NCBI RefSeq assembly: GCF_004771005.1
Contig: NZ_RQHV01000052.1
Span: 16,307-80,306, forward strand
DNA: 64,000 nt
Origin: Leptospira ilyithenensis
GTDB taxonomy: Bacteria > Spirochaetota > Leptospiria > Leptospirales > Leptospiraceae
Direction of reading: 5' to 3'
The notes under the pieces are model-generated. The model did no database searches, was not told the origin of the DNA, and saw nothing but the letters and a program-made list of their open reading frames with translations. The translations under genes were made by a program, and so were the position numbers. Of this stretch, positions 55,121 through 64,000 are shown piece by piece (positions within the stretch are counted from its first letter, which is position 1; each line of letters opens with the position of its first letter).

Positions 55121-56170
55121 TTAGAATTTTCTTGTAGCGAAAAAAGAATGGAGGGACTGTAAAAAATCGGTTTCCGCTTCTTTTGCCGCAGGGATGATCC
55201 CTGTCAGATGCAAATACCCGTGGATTAGGGAAGGAAAATGTCTGTGCTGCACTTTTACTCCCGCAGATTCCAGGCTTTGGGCATAGGCCTCTCCTTCGTG
55301 GGAGAGCGGGTCAAATCCTGCAGTAGCGACATAAGCCGGAGGAAGTCCTTTCAAATCCTTGGGATCGGAAAGAAGTGGCGAATTGACGGTCAATCTTCTG
55401 TCTCTTTCATCCGGTGTGTAATTTCGAATGAACCAGCGAAGAGTGCTTCTCGTGAGAATGAATTTGTCCCCATAAGTATCATAAGTTTCCGATTCCCGAG
55501 AAACATCTGTTACCGGATACAATAATGCCTGGTAAACAGGAAGCGGCATCTTTTCTTTTTTTGCCCGAATGCAGAGAGCCGTTGCCAGTAAACCACCGGC
55601 ACTGTCTCCTGCTACCGCAATGGCGTTCGGGGAACCTCCGAAAAGGTAAGCAATGCTTCTTACATACTGGTAGGCGATCATGGCATCATCAATTGCTGCA
55701 GGATAAGGGTGTTCCGGTGCCAGGCGGTAGCCTACAGATACTACGATGACTTTGGAATAATAAGCGATTCGTCTGCAAAGTGCATCGTGGGTGTCGAGAG
55801 AACCTATGGTCAATCCTCCTCCATGGAAGTAAATGACGATGGGGAGATTTCCTTTTTGAGGGTGTGCGTTGTAAAGGCGGATGGGGATAAAGGATGCCGA
55901 AGGCGTGGGAATCAATTTGTCTTCTATATGAGAAATCCCAATTGGGGCTTCGTCGAAGATTTTGGTATTTTCTGCGTAAAGTTTGCGGGCTTTGTGGGCG
56001 GTCAGAGTTTCCACCTTGGGTAGGAACCGGGCAAAATTGCAAGCTAGCTGGCATTGTGCGTTCAATACCTGCTCATTCGAAATAACAGCTCCTCCAAATA
56101 GAGAGTGAACCCAATTTTCGGGCATGGAAAAAGCAAACCCAGTGATAGAACGTTTAATATCTACTAACAT
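55121..56170 (-). CDS. Alpha/beta hydrolase, HSL-type esterase/lipase
   Basis: 349 aa. The oxyanion motif is YFHGGGLTIGS, the nucleophile elbow GDSAGG, followed by the catalytic aspartate region (GFDPLSHEG) and the histidine in LIHGYLHL. This is the hormone-sensitive-lipase family of esterases. The ATG overlaps the stop of the DUF2779 gene by one base (TAATG), so the two are translationally coupled. Confidence 0.92.
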   Translation of the reverse strand: MLVDIKRSITGFAFSMPENWVHSLFGGAVISNEQVLNAQCQLACNFARFLPKVETLTAHKARKLYAENTKIFDEAPIGISHIEDKLIPTPSASFIPIRLYNAHPQKGNLPIVIYFHGGGLTIGSLDTHDALCRRIAYYSKVIVVSVGYRLAPEHPYPAAIDDAMIAYQYVRSIAYLFGGSPNAIAVAGDSAGGLLATALCIRAKKEKMPLPVYQALLYPVTDVSRESETYDTYGDKFILTRSTLRWFIRNYTPDERDRRLTVNSPLLSDPKDLKGLPPAYVATAGFDPLSHEGEAYAQSLESAGVKVQHRHFPSLIHGYLHLTGIIPAAKEAETDFLQSLHSFFATRKF

Positions 56171-57660
56171 TAACTAATCGAGATCTCATTTTTCAACTTC
56201 TTATAGATAAGAAACAATCCGTAAGTATCCATTTCGCAGTATCTTAATAAATCTCCAAGAACACGATTTTTGTCATCATCTGTCACGTGCTTTTTTAATA
56301 ATCGTAAGAATTGGTAATTTGCGTCCTGTCCTTCTTTGATTGTTAGGTTCCCATGACTTACCTCCGTGATGGCGGGAAGTATGTCCTTCAGGGATGCTTT
56401 GCCTCTTTGTTTGGGATGATAGATCCAAAATTTTTTAAATGGCAAAGCTAAGTCAATAAATTTCGGACGGATTGTACTCCACCATTCTATAAAATTAGGA
56501 TATACTTGCGTAGCTTCTTCGATTACTAATTTCTCAAAAAAGTCATTAAAGGAGCAAATTGTTATGTCTTCTTGCAGTTTCTTTGACAAATGCTCCAAGA
56601 TAGATAAGCGCGGGTCGGTTCCGTCCGGTTCATGGATATAAGTATGATGGGTCAATTCGTCCGTTTCCGAATCCCAGATGTGCAAAGAAAATAAAAAGGG
56701 AATGTGTTGGAAAGGGCGGGAGTTCGTAAAAATAGGAAGTAGGGGATTGACGGACTCGAAATCCAAAAAGGCGACCTTCGGAGTTACATTTTCCAAATAG
56801 GCCTGCATTTTGGGGAAGTCGATGTACAAATTGCCGGTTTCATGACTTTGCTTTTGGATTTTTTGGACGGGGGTCAATTCTTCTTCCGGGATTTCGAGAA
56901 AACTTCCCAAACCTTCCAGATAGTATTTTTTTGCAAGATCATGACCTTCTCTCAGATCGAAAATTTCCCTTCGATCCAAATCGGGAAAACAAACCTTGTC
57001 CAGATAACAGGATTTAGGTGATTTGCATGTATGAAAATCTTCGGTAAACAGGGGAAAGTTCGGATTCTCTTTATAATTCTCGAAAAGATTCCATTCCAGG
57101 TCGAATCTATTTTTTTCCGTTTCTATGCGTTCGGTAACATCGTCAAATACCAGATAACTTTCTTTATCTATCGATTCGGAAATGTGAACATAGCCGGAAT
57201 TGATTCGGATGACTTTGATTTGCGAAACTCGGATACCAAAAGACTCCAATAATTTTTTTTGGAAGTATAAAGATCGTAATATATCCTGTTTTTGAGAGCC
57301 GACGGAACGAAAATCCCAGAGCGTCCATCCGGAAGAATCCGATTCAGGCACCAAACACTCGATAGCTGAGGAGAAAGTTTCATTTTCCAAAAAACTATGA
57401 AAGATTGTTTTTCTTTCCCGGATCGCATTCAAAGTTTCCGTTAGTTGGTCTTCCTTGGATAAGAATTTCGGTATCGAAATTGCGTTTGGAAATAAAGATC
57501 TGCATAAATCCTGAAACTCACTCCATTCCAAATTACCGCTATGTTGGATGTTTTGTTTTGTGATGAGTCCTTGGTTGAGGATATAAAACGAATTCACACA
57601 TTTTGTAAAATTAAGAAATTGAGATTTGGTGATCGGAAAATGAACGGGATTAAGCGACAC
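56170..57660 (-). CDS. Cas4-like/DUF2779 protein with RNase H-like exonuclease domain
   Basis: 496 aa. The N-terminal half resembles Cas4/RecB nucleases: KSQFLNFTKCVNSFYIL, and a three-cysteine cluster CKSPKSCYLDKVC near 225, which with the first cysteine could hold a 4Fe-4S centre. But the expected D and E-x-K residues appear replaced (ECLVPESD, WDFRSVGS). The C-terminal DUF2779 half keeps DEDD-like exonuclease motifs: FLDFESVNP, SFNDFFEKL and CEMDTYGLF. GTG start inside the WYL gene end (11-nt overlap). Confidence 0.75.
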   Translation of the reverse strand: MSLNPVHFPITKSQFLNFTKCVNSFYILNQGLITKQNIQHSGNLEWSEFQDLCRSLFPNAISIPKFLSKEDQLTETLNAIRERKTIFHSFLENETFSSAIECLVPESDSSGWTLWDFRSVGSQKQDILRSLYFQKKLLESFGIRVSQIKVIRINSGYVHISESIDKESYLVFDDVTERIETEKNRFDLEWNLFENYKENPNFPLFTEDFHTCKSPKSCYLDKVCFPDLDRREIFDLREGHDLAKKYYLEGLGSFLEIPEEELTPVQKIQKQSHETGNLYIDFPKMQAYLENVTPKVAFLDFESVNPLLPIFTNSRPFQHIPFLFSLHIWDSETDELTHHTYIHEPDGTDPRLSILEHLSKKLQEDITICSFNDFFEKLVIEEATQVYPNFIEWWSTIRPKFIDLALPFKKFWIYHPKQRGKASLKDILPAITEVSHGNLTIKEGQDANYQFLRLLKKHVTDDDKNRVLGDLLRYCEMDTYGLFLIYKKLKNEISIS

Positions 57661-58654
57661 TCTTGTAAGTCTCTAGGATTTGTTTCAGATGATTTTGAAA
57701 GGAAACACAAAACGGATTTTCCGCAGATGTTTGCAATGCGTCAGGGTATTTTGTGAAAAAAGGAAAGAGCGCCGCTTGATTGGTTGTTTGGATTGTAAAT
57801 GTGTTGTCTTCCAGGGAATAGGGGTATCCGTTTAAAAATGTTTCCAAAGAATCCGAATAATGATTTGCAACAGAGATTTGCAACTTTTCTTCTTCATGAA
57901 CATCAAAGCCGAGCGGATGAAAATTCATATCCTTGTCCGTGATTTTTTTATTGGAAATAAAATCTTCTCTCAGATCTTTTTTGACTTCGATTCTGGGAAG
58001 TATGAATCTGCGTAAATTCTTCCGACTACGGTCGTATGCCAATAAGTAAAAATCCTCCGAGTTTTTTCGAATCAATCTGTAAGGTTCTATGATTCTTTCT
58101 TTTCCACCGTATCGGATTACCAAAGCCCGTTTGTCTTTGATGCTTTGGATGACTTTGATCAGATCGGTTTCTTCGTTTGTATCGGATTCTTTTTTTCTTT
58201 TGTTGATTTTGATTCCTTTCGGATACAATTCGAGGTTTTTTGAAAAAAGTTTTTGAGAAAGGGAAAGTAGAGTTTCGTTGTCCTGATTTTCCACCTCACA
58301 GAGCTTACGTGATAGAAATTCCAATTCCTCTTTGGAAAATTTAAGAACGGAATCGAGAGATTCTTTTTCCAAATAATAGGGAAAATGATCTTCCGATTGG
58401 AATCCGAAATTGGCAACTTTGATATTGAATCCCATGGACTTCAATTGGCCCAGATCTCTGTATAATTTTTTGCGATCGGAATCTATATCTTCATTTCGAT
58501 AATAACGAGGCATGATTTTGCGGAATCTTTGAAAGGAAATCCCTTTCGGTTCCTTCAGAAGATTGAAAAGAAGGGCAAATAGACGAACTTCCGTTTCGTT
58601 CATTTTTTTCACTTCTATCATTGGAAAATCATCTTCCTTGATCATCTCTGCCAT
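57650..58654 (-). CDS. WYL-domain transcriptional regulator
   Basis: 334 aa. An N-terminal helix-turn-helix-like region (RLFALLFNLLKEPKGISFQR) is followed by a WYL domain (ALVIRYGGKERIIEPYRLIR, FYLLAYDRSRKNLRRFILPR). WYL proteins bind nucleic-acid ligands and often regulate DNA-repair or defence genes. It leads an operon with the nuclease-like and esterase genes, overlapping the former by 11 nt. Several ATG codons near the start are possible. Confidence 0.88.
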   Translation of the reverse strand: MAEMIKEDDFPMIEVKKMNETEVRLFALLFNLLKEPKGISFQRFRKIMPRYYRNEDIDSDRKKLYRDLGQLKSMGFNIKVANFGFQSEDHFPYYLEKESLDSVLKFSKEELEFLSRKLCEVENQDNETLLSLSQKLFSKNLELYPKGIKINKRKKESDTNEETDLIKVIQSIKDKRALVIRYGGKERIIEPYRLIRKNSEDFYLLAYDRSRKNLRRFILPRIEVKKDLREDFISNKKITDKDMNFHPLGFDVHEEEKLQISVANHYSDSLETFLNGYPYSLEDNTFTIQTTNQAALFPFFTKYPDALQTSAENPFCVSFQNHLKQILETYKSVA

Positions 58655-58717
58655 ATCTTCCCAGACTTGTTGTTTTTTTGATTCCGAAAAGTAGAAAATC
58701 TTAAAAACTGGAAAAGA

Positions 58718-59482
58718 ATGCGATTTTGGACCCCAATTCTCTTACTCTTCCTTTTGGCAAATTGTGCCACCTACTGGAAAAATAGACGCAAGGACATGCA
58801 AGACGTTGTCACAGTAGGCGGGGAAACACCCATGTACGGTGCCGCCATCAAATTGGGACCTTTGCCCATCGGATTTCTTTTCCAAGGAGGGGAATCGGAA
58901 ATGGGCAAAAGGGATTTGGGTCGCGGTTACGGACTTCGCGGAGGGAACTTTGGCGGTTATCATTCCCAACAGCTCGTATTCGGTATATTAGGCGGGGAAA
59001 GTCATCATTCCGGTCTTCCTATGTTAGACGACAAAGGAAATTGGATTGTGGACAAAAAAGGGATTCCACTGACGGAAGATGAAAGAGCCAACCTCAAAAG
59101 TTATAAAATGCGTTATTATTCTTATTTCAATGATCCTGTGGGTGAGAGGAAAAAACGTAAAAAAGAAACATTCCAAAGAGAACTCACTCTCGATATAGTG
59201 AACCAAACGGGAAACAAAGATCTGATGATGTATTTGCCCAAAGGTGAAGAAAAGCCGTTCGGGTATCCAAAAGGATTTTTGTGGAATATCGAATTTGTAG
59301 GCGGGATTTACGGTGGTGCCAGAGTAGGTTTCAATATCGCGGAAGCGTTGGATTTTGTTTTGGGGTTTACCACCTTTGATATGTTTGACGATGATTTGGA
59401 AGGAAAAGAGAAACCTAGTTTTCCTGGTTTCCCTCTTCCTGCAAATTCGGAATCGGAAGAGGATGACTCTTCGGAAGACTAA
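58718..59482 (+). CDS. Hypothetical lipoprotein
   Basis: 254 aa. Signal with lipobox LLANC. The mature part is glycine-rich (GRGYGLRGGNFGGYHSQQ, GGIYGGARVGFNIAEALDF), suggesting beta strands, and ends in an acidic tail (SESEEDDSSED). It resembles Leptospira lipoproteins of the YWKNRRKDMQD type, but no function is known. Its 3' end overlaps the convergent small lipoprotein by 4 nt. Confidence 0.7.
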   Translation: MRFWTPILLLFLLANCATYWKNRRKDMQDVVTVGGETPMYGAAIKLGPLPIGFLFQGGESEMGKRDLGRGYGLRGGNFGGYHSQQLVFGILGGESHHSGLPMLDDKGNWIVDKKGIPLTEDERANLKSYKMRYYSYFNDPVGERKKRKKETFQRELTLDIVNQTGNKDLMMYLPKGEEKPFGYPKGFLWNIEFVGGIYGGARVGFNIAEALDFVLGFTTFDMFDDDLEGKEKPSFPGFPLPANSESEEDDSSED

Positions 59483-59844
59483 AGTTTGAAATCTTTGGAA
59501 ACGATTTTGTTTTTAGCATCAAAAATCAATTTGATGAATTTCCCATCGGCTTCTTCCGGTTTTTCTTTCAAAGTATAATACTGTTCCGGAACATTTTTGT
59601 CTTCAGCAAGCCACCATACTTGAACGGTGCCGGCAGGATCGGATGATTTTTCAGTAGGTTTGCCGAGAACTGCTTCCGTTTTAACCAGACTATCACCGAC
59701 TTTAATCATATCAATTTCCAATTTGCGGAGCGCCGTATGCGGATGCACTTTGGAGCTGTCGGAAGTTACTTTGTTTCCGGAGCTACATGAAACAAATGTT
59801 AGCAGGACTAGAGAAAAAGAAAAAAAGATTAGAGAACGTTTCAC
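59479..59844 (-). CDS. Small lipoprotein, BamE/SmpA-like
   Basis: 121 aa. Lipobox FVSC. The mature domain has IDMIKVGDSLVKTEAVLGKP followed by a WWLAEDK strand and LIFDAKNKIVS, the pattern of the SmpA/OmlA (BamE-like) fold. A role in outer-membrane assembly is possible but not shown. Confidence 0.65.
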   Translation of the reverse strand: MKRSLIFFSFSLVLLTFVSCSSGNKVTSDSSKVHPHTALRKLEIDMIKVGDSLVKTEAVLGKPTEKSSDPAGTVQVWWLAEDKNVPEQYYTLKEKPEEADGKFIKLIFDAKNKIVSKDFKL

Positions 59845-59877
59845 AGTTCACCTCATAATGTAAATTCTATTCTAAGA

Positions 59878-61131
59878 TTAGACAAGTGGAGTGGAATTGG
59901 CAAGTGGAATCTCATGTCTTTCTTTCTCTGCAATCTTGATTTTTTTCAGGATTTTTTTGAAGAATGGAATCGTGAGAAGCACAAGCCCGATTTCCAAAAA
60001 TCCGAAAAAGAAAGATAATGCGGGAAACGAATATTCCGCAGGCAAATTTGCTTTGAAGACGCCTTCCATTTGTACTGAGACAACCGGACCCAACATAAAA
60101 CCGAGAGATCCGATCCCTGTGAATGCGGACATGGTGGTAGCAGTCAAACCGGAACGGGACATTTTGCTCGCAAGCATCATGGATGGAACAAACATCACTC
60201 CCGCACCGATTCCACATATCAGAAGATAGGTGAAGAGCAGCCAGAAATTGTCAGTAGTTCCCGAAAGTCCGAGGAAAATTCCGTATATCAAAGAACCTGC
60301 CAACACTAGAGGTAAAACGCCTGTTTTGCGGGAGATCAATGCTGACGGGTAAGATAGTAGACTCATCGGAAACAGGACCAGTCCTAAGAATACTCCTAAA
60401 ATCCCAGGGTGAAATGCCAAGGTCTCTCTCAGATGAATATTGAAGGATGAAATGATAAACCCGACTGTAAAGCGGTCTATAAAATTGAATAAGAACGGAA
60501 CGTATAGATAAGGGTTGTCGATGATTGCCGTTTTGAGATGAGAAAGTTTGAATTCCTTTTGTTTATGAACACCAGTGTCTTTCAGCTTGAAAAGTGCAAC
60601 GAGTCCCACAAAAACCAAAATCCCTGAACCTACGTAAAAAGGAAGGAGCGGATTTTTCCTACCTAAAATCCCAAGAGGCATTCCGAATGCACCGCCTAAG
60701 GATAAAAACATCCCGGTGATTCCCATAAGAATTCCTTTGCCGTAGTAACGTGTGTTTTCCGGGTCGTTTTCTCTGTCCGCTGCGGAAGAGAGTAAAAGTC
60801 CTATGATAAAGATATGTGAAGCACCTTCAAAGAAACGAACCAGAAGGAATAAATTCATATCATGGATTTGAGTGAGAAGGTAGAATAAAAAGGCGTCTAC
60901 AAAACAAAATGCCGCAATAAAATACTTTCTATTGCGAAATCTGTCTGAAATCATCCCTGCTACCGGAGCGAATAAAAACGAACCGAGCATGGGAATGCTT
61001 GTAAAATAAGCTACTTCCCAATTTGAACCGAGTAACCGGTCTTTGATGATGTCCTTGACAACAGGGACGATCATCGTGACCGGCAACATGGAAAGAAAAA
61101 CAAGGGTGATTAATGTATAAGGGAAAGTCAC
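59878..61131 (-). CDS. MFS transporter in the hemO operon
   Basis: 417 aa with 12 spans. The MFS loop motif GMISDRFRNRKYF lies between TM2 and TM3. The GTG start overlaps the hemO TAG by one base (TAGTG), so it is translated with heme oxygenase and probably iron-regulated. It could export a heme breakdown product or a related iron-linked substrate, by inference from the operon only. Confidence 0.88.
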   Translation of the reverse strand: MTFPYTLITLVFLSMLPVTMIVPVVKDIIKDRLLGSNWEVAYFTSIPMLGSFLFAPVAGMISDRFRNRKYFIAAFCFVDAFLFYLLTQIHDMNLFLLVRFFEGASHIFIIGLLLSSAADRENDPENTRYYGKGILMGITGMFLSLGGAFGMPLGILGRKNPLLPFYVGSGILVFVGLVALFKLKDTGVHKQKEFKLSHLKTAIIDNPYLYVPFLFNFIDRFTVGFIISSFNIHLRETLAFHPGILGVFLGLVLFPMSLLSYPSALISRKTGVLPLVLAGSLIYGIFLGLSGTTDNFWLLFTYLLICGIGAGVMFVPSMMLASKMSRSGLTATTMSAFTGIGSLGFMLGPVVSVQMEGVFKANLPAEYSFPALSFFFGFLEIGLVLLTIPFFKKILKKIKIAEKERHEIPLANSTPLV

Positions 61132-61811
61132 TATCCTACCGGGATCAACTCTTGGAATTTTTCAGCACCGATATTGATTTTCAAATCCTCTTCCAGTTCT
61201 ACAAATAGATTTTTGTTCAGATCGAAAACTTGTTTCGCTTCTTCCAATAATTCCACTTTTTGGGAATCACTCAAAGGAAGAGTATCCATCGCTGTTCTGT
61301 AAATCCCTTTGAAAGCCTGGTGGTCTTGGATTTCAGGAAATTCATAGAAAGCTGTTCCGGGAATTCCTTCCAAAGCGAAAGTTTTTGCGATTACTTTTTT
61401 GATTGCTTGTCCGCCGGAGAGGTCTCCCAGATAACGAACGTAAGATTGTGCTACAAGCAAGTAAGGATTTTCTTTTGCCACTCTTTGGATATGATTGATA
61501 TAGTCCTGTGTTTTTTGGGAAATTTTTCCTTTGACTTTGGTTCCGAATTTGGATTGGAAAAATTGAATGTCTTCTTCCAAAGCTTTTGTTCGGAAAAGTT
61601 CAGGGAAATAAACTTTGGAAAGGATGGGATCTTTTGCGTTTTCACGGAATAGATCTTCCATTACATTATAAACATCCCGAAGGCTTTCCAATTGGTATGT
61701 ATAAGTTTGAGCATCGAGTCCGCCGCGAAAGATGGCTCTGAGGTAAGGAACTCGTTCCGTTTCCTGGTGTTTTTCCGCCGTTCCTTCTCTCAACATAAGT
61801 GCTACTGACAT
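61131..61811 (-). CDS. hemO: Heme oxygenase
   Basis: 226 aa. It cleaves heme to biliverdin, CO and iron. The proximal heme ligand is H15 (EKHQETE). The distal helix glycines are in YLGDLSGGQAIKK. Length and helical layout match bacterial heme oxygenases; Leptospira use this enzyme to obtain iron from heme. A Fur-like box lies 34 bp upstream of the ATG, and an MFS gene is coupled downstream. Confidence 0.95.
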   Translation of the reverse strand: MSVALMLREGTAEKHQETERVPYLRAIFRGGLDAQTYTYQLESLRDVYNVMEDLFRENAKDPILSKVYFPELFRTKALEEDIQFFQSKFGTKVKGKISQKTQDYINHIQRVAKENPYLLVAQSYVRYLGDLSGGQAIKKVIAKTFALEGIPGTAFYEFPEIQDHQAFKGIYRTAMDTLPLSDSQKVELLEEAKQVFDLNKNLFVELEEDLKINIGAEKFQELIPVG

Positions 61812-61844
61812 AAAATCTCCTAGTTGCCGCTGAAACTCATTTGG

Positions 61845-61859
61845 TGAGAATCAGTCTCA
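61845..61859 (-). promoter_or_regulatory. Fur box upstream of hemO
   Basis: TGAGACTGATTCTCA on the minus strand matches 11 of 14 fixed positions of the 7-1-7 Fur motif TGATAATnATTATCA and has perfect TGAGA/TCTCA ends. Its place just upstream of hemO suggests iron-dependent repression. Confidence 0.65.
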
Positions 61860-61902
61860 TAAATGACATTACCCTGACAATTGGAAGATAGGTAAAGGAT
61901 TT

Positions 61903-63036
61903 TTAAAGGGGGGATTCTTGCGGGTCGGATTGTTTTTTTATAACTTCCCCGTAGATCGGCTTTGCCTCGGGATATACAGTGTTTGCAACATAAATGATAA
62001 AGATGCTGATGATAATGCCCAAAGCCGCTAGTACCACATCTTTGCCGACTTTTCTGAATGTATCCAGGTAGGGAAGGTCTCTGTAGGTCAGGACGTTGAG
62101 AATGATTTCTCTACCTGCAAGTAATCCTAAAAATACCCAGGTGGTGGACATGGGAACATGGCTGATGGTTTGAAATATAAACAAAATCGTTCCATAAACA
62201 AAATCAACTGTGGTTGCCGCCTTGGACCATTTGATGTCCGATTTTTCCGAGACAACTTGTTGAATCGTTCCTCCGTTCGTCCGGATAATAATGAACAATG
62301 CAAATACTAACAAAAATGAGGCGAAAGAGAACTCGGGAAAGCTCAAATGGCGCGGTATGAATACTGCGATATTGGCAGTGTCTTGAAAAAGCCAGGCAAT
62401 CCAAAGATAGATGGTGGAGATCCATTGCAGGCGGGACCATTTTCGTTCGGAGACCGGATCGGGAGTATGTTCTTCATAATATTCCTGCGGGTCTATTTTG
62501 GCAAGGATCGCCCAAATCGCTATGGCAGATAAAAATGCAAGACCGTATCCCAGAAAGGATTTGGTTAACATCTTTTCTATGTTGTTGCCGCCAAACAAAC
62601 CTAACACGAGGAAGGTGGTGGAAACAGGCGCTCTGAGTCTTGTTATCACAACAAGGACTACGGGAGCGAGTAATTGAAATAAGTTGAAATGATTTGTTTC
62701 GGGAAAATGATCCAAACGGTGGAAGTGAATTTCTCCTTTGTGGAGAAACCATCCGAAAAGATGGACGAGAATCAAGAGTCCACCAAATACGATTAGTTTT
62801 CTAAACCAGTGGACGGACTTTTTACTTTCGAAAAAAGTTCCGATGGTCTGAACCGCGTCGTTTCCTGCAACGGAAAAAGCGGCTATGGCGAAAGAGCACC
62901 AACCGAGGAAATAAGTAGGAAGCCCGTAAAAGTAACCCAGACAAATCCCAGCAACAAGTACTGCTGTGAGGGAAAAAAAACGAACCTGGTCTTTGAAACT
63001 GGGGTGTTGGTAATCGACTTCCTCTTTTTTACTCAT
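61903..63036 (-). CDS. PiT-family inorganic phosphate transporter
   Basis: 377 aa with about ten spans. The signature [16 protein letters not shown] is a variant of the PiT GANDVANA motif, and [19 protein letters not shown] is the second half equivalent. It would take up phosphate with a cation. The sequence is divergent from classical PitA. Its ATG overlaps the stop of the acyltransferase gene by 4 nt (63033-63036). Confidence 0.8.
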   Translation of the reverse strand: MSKKEEVDYQHPSFKDQVRFFSLTAVLVAGICLGYFYGLPTYFLGWCSFAIAAFSVAGNDAVQTIGTFFESKKSVHWFRKLIVFGGLLILVHLFGWFLHKGEIHFHRLDHFPETNHFNLFQLLAPVVLVVITRLRAPVSTTFLVLGLFGGNNIEKMLTKSFLGYGLAFLSAIAIWAILAKIDPQEYYEEHTPDPVSERKWSRLQWISTIYLWIAWLFQDTANIAVFIPRHLSFPEFSFASFLLVFALFIIIRTNGGTIQQVVSEKSDIKWSKAATTVDFVYGTILFIFQTISHVPMSTTWVFLGLLAGREIILNVLTYRDLPYLDTFRKVGKDVVLAALGIIISIFIIYVANTVYPEAKPIYGEVIKKQSDPQESPL

Positions 63037-63812
63037 GCACTCATGTAGTGTTTCGCATATCTCTCCGTAATTTCTTTTCGGTCAAAGAGAATAAACACGT
63101 CCGTAGTACCAAAAACCGAATCCAGCGCGGGAATTCCACAGATTTTAGCACCGATTCGGATATATCCTTTCAAAAGCGGAGGAATATTTTTGGAAACGGA
63201 CTTCGGATCTCCTATCTCAAGATTTACATTGAAACCGGGTAGGCAATAGTCGGGATTCGGGAACACTCTGAATTCTTCCGGAGCAAGTGCTTCTTTTGCT
63301 TTCAGGAATGCATAAGACTCGGAAGCTACATCCGCATTTGTGGAATGAATGGAACCACATCCCATCAAATAACGTACGTCATACTTGATCATAAATTCAG
63401 CAAGACCCTGCCAGAGAAGAGAGATTACCGAACCGTCACGGTAGTCAGGGTGAACACAGCTTCTACCTACTTCTGCGATCTCATCGGGAAGGTTGTAAAT
63501 TGATGTGATATCGAATTCATTTTCGCTGTAGAATCCGATTCCTTTTTTTGCATTTTCTCTTGTTAGGATGCGGTAGGTTCCTACGATTTTGTTGTCATTG
63601 GTTTTATCAAATACCAGTAAGTGGTGGCAGTAAAGATCGTATTCGTCCCTGTCTTTTCTTGTTGCTGACGATTGAGGGAGTCCTTCTCCCATTTCAAGGT
63701 TGAATACGTCATAACGAAGAGCGAGTGCTCTTTCTATTTCCAATTGGTTTTCGGCAAGACGGACTTCCAGAACTCGTTCCGTTTTGTTCAGTATAGGGTT
63801 GTTCGCTTTCAT
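63033..63812 (-). CDS. OlsB/hemolysin-like GNAT acyltransferase
   Basis: About 259 aa. The segments [42 protein letters not shown] and [17 protein letters not shown] match the ornithine-acyl-ACP N-acyltransferase group (OlsB, GNAT fold), which makes lyso-ornithine lipids. The C-terminal half ([20 protein letters not shown]) is also family-typical. ATG 63812 is chosen; a longer frame starts at 63845. It is upstream of and coupled to the PiT gene. Confidence 0.8.
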   Translation of the reverse strand: MKANNPILNKTERVLEVRLAENQLEIERALALRYDVFNLEMGEGLPQSSATRKDRDEYDLYCHHLLVFDKTNDNKIVGTYRILTRENAKKGIGFYSENEFDITSIYNLPDEIAEVGRSCVHPDYRDGSVISLLWQGLAEFMIKYDVRYLMGCGSIHSTNADVASESYAFLKAKEALAPEEFRVFPNPDYCLPGFNVNLEIGDPKSVSKNIPPLLKGYIRIGAKICGIPALDSVFGTTDVFILFDRKEITERYAKHYMSA

Positions 63813-63919
63813 AAAGGGTTTTCCTTTTTTCTTATCTGGCTTCAAAGTAAACCTTCTCTGTTACGTCTATGTGACAAACGAGTAAAAATTAGACAGAATT
63901 GATTCTGTTTAAGCGTGAA

Positions 63920-63996
63920 ATGTTCCTCGCTCTTTTTCGCGGAACATCCTGTTCCGACGAAAAAGCTTCGGCCGTCCCTGGCCTCCGCCACCGAAG
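63920..63996. other. Cluster of hairpins at the window edge
   Basis: GGAACAT at 63941-63947 can pair with ATGTTCC at 63920-63926 or, one base shifted, as CGGAACA/TGTTCCG at 63940-63956. A third pairing, CTTCGG/CCGAAG, spans 63966-63996. The block is GC-rich compared with its surroundings. It could be an attenuator-like fold or an intergenic repeat; the window ends before it can be bounded. Confidence 0.35.
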
Positions 63997-64000
63997 GGAA

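Overview
The window is typical of a spirochaete of the family Leptospiraceae, most likely a Leptospira. This is an inference from gene content: many lipoproteins with spirochaete-type lipoboxes, several SpoIIE-type phosphatases, membrane-bound AraC regulators, a heme oxygenase (HemO), and lpxD. The DNA is moderately AT-rich. No rRNA or tRNA gene was recognised.

Region 1 (1-9.7 kb): an AraC regulator, a long-chain acyl-CoA synthetase, a membrane SpoIIE/TPR phosphatase, a 7TM AraC-type regulator and a MATE exporter. The gaps hold decayed gene fragments: a DUF4386-like tail, an unidentified 3' fragment, and an IS256-like transposase remnant just upstream of the CRISPR locus.

Region 2 (9.7-17.6 kb): the standout feature. 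It is a complete type V-A CRISPR-Cas locus: an unusually large Cas12a (1562 aa), cas4, cas1 and cas2 packed in one operon, then an array of 12 intact repeats, one 3'-degenerate repeat and 12 spacers. All nuclease and crRNA-processing residues that can be checked by motif are present. The processed repeat handle is the same 19 nt I recall for Francisella Cas12a. The array ends against group II intron fragments lying in permuted order (3' half before 5' half). A DUF6036-type nucleotidyltransferase pair follows.

Region 3 (18.3-28.7 kb): a TetR regulator divergent from a RetSat/CrtI-like flavoprotein; glutaminase, patatin phospholipase, CoA-binding protein and Tag glycosylase; a GH5 endoglycoceramidase-like lipoprotein divergent from a ketosphinganine-reductase-like SDR; then Ohr and an LpxH-like phosphoesterase.

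Region 4 (28.7-45 kb): surface lipoproteins (NHL and other beta-propellers, a ZU5/CHB_HEX protein, a metzincin-like protein), two large membrane proteins of glycosyltransferase type, a membrane AraC regulator, an FKBP and a PilZ-like protein. One membrane protein appears to start at a CTG codon overlapping the upstream stop.

Region 5 (45-55 kb): a PP2C phosphatase, histidine kinase and response regulator operon, a frameshifted membrane gene, lpxD, DoxX, a BFD ferredoxin/RibD-like pair and a UMF1-type MFS transporter.

Region 6 (55-64 kb): an overlapping WYL regulator, Cas4-like/DUF2779 protein and esterase operon; small lipoproteins; a Fur-box-preceded hemO-MFS operon; and a PiT transporter coupled to an OlsB/GNAT-like acyltransferase.
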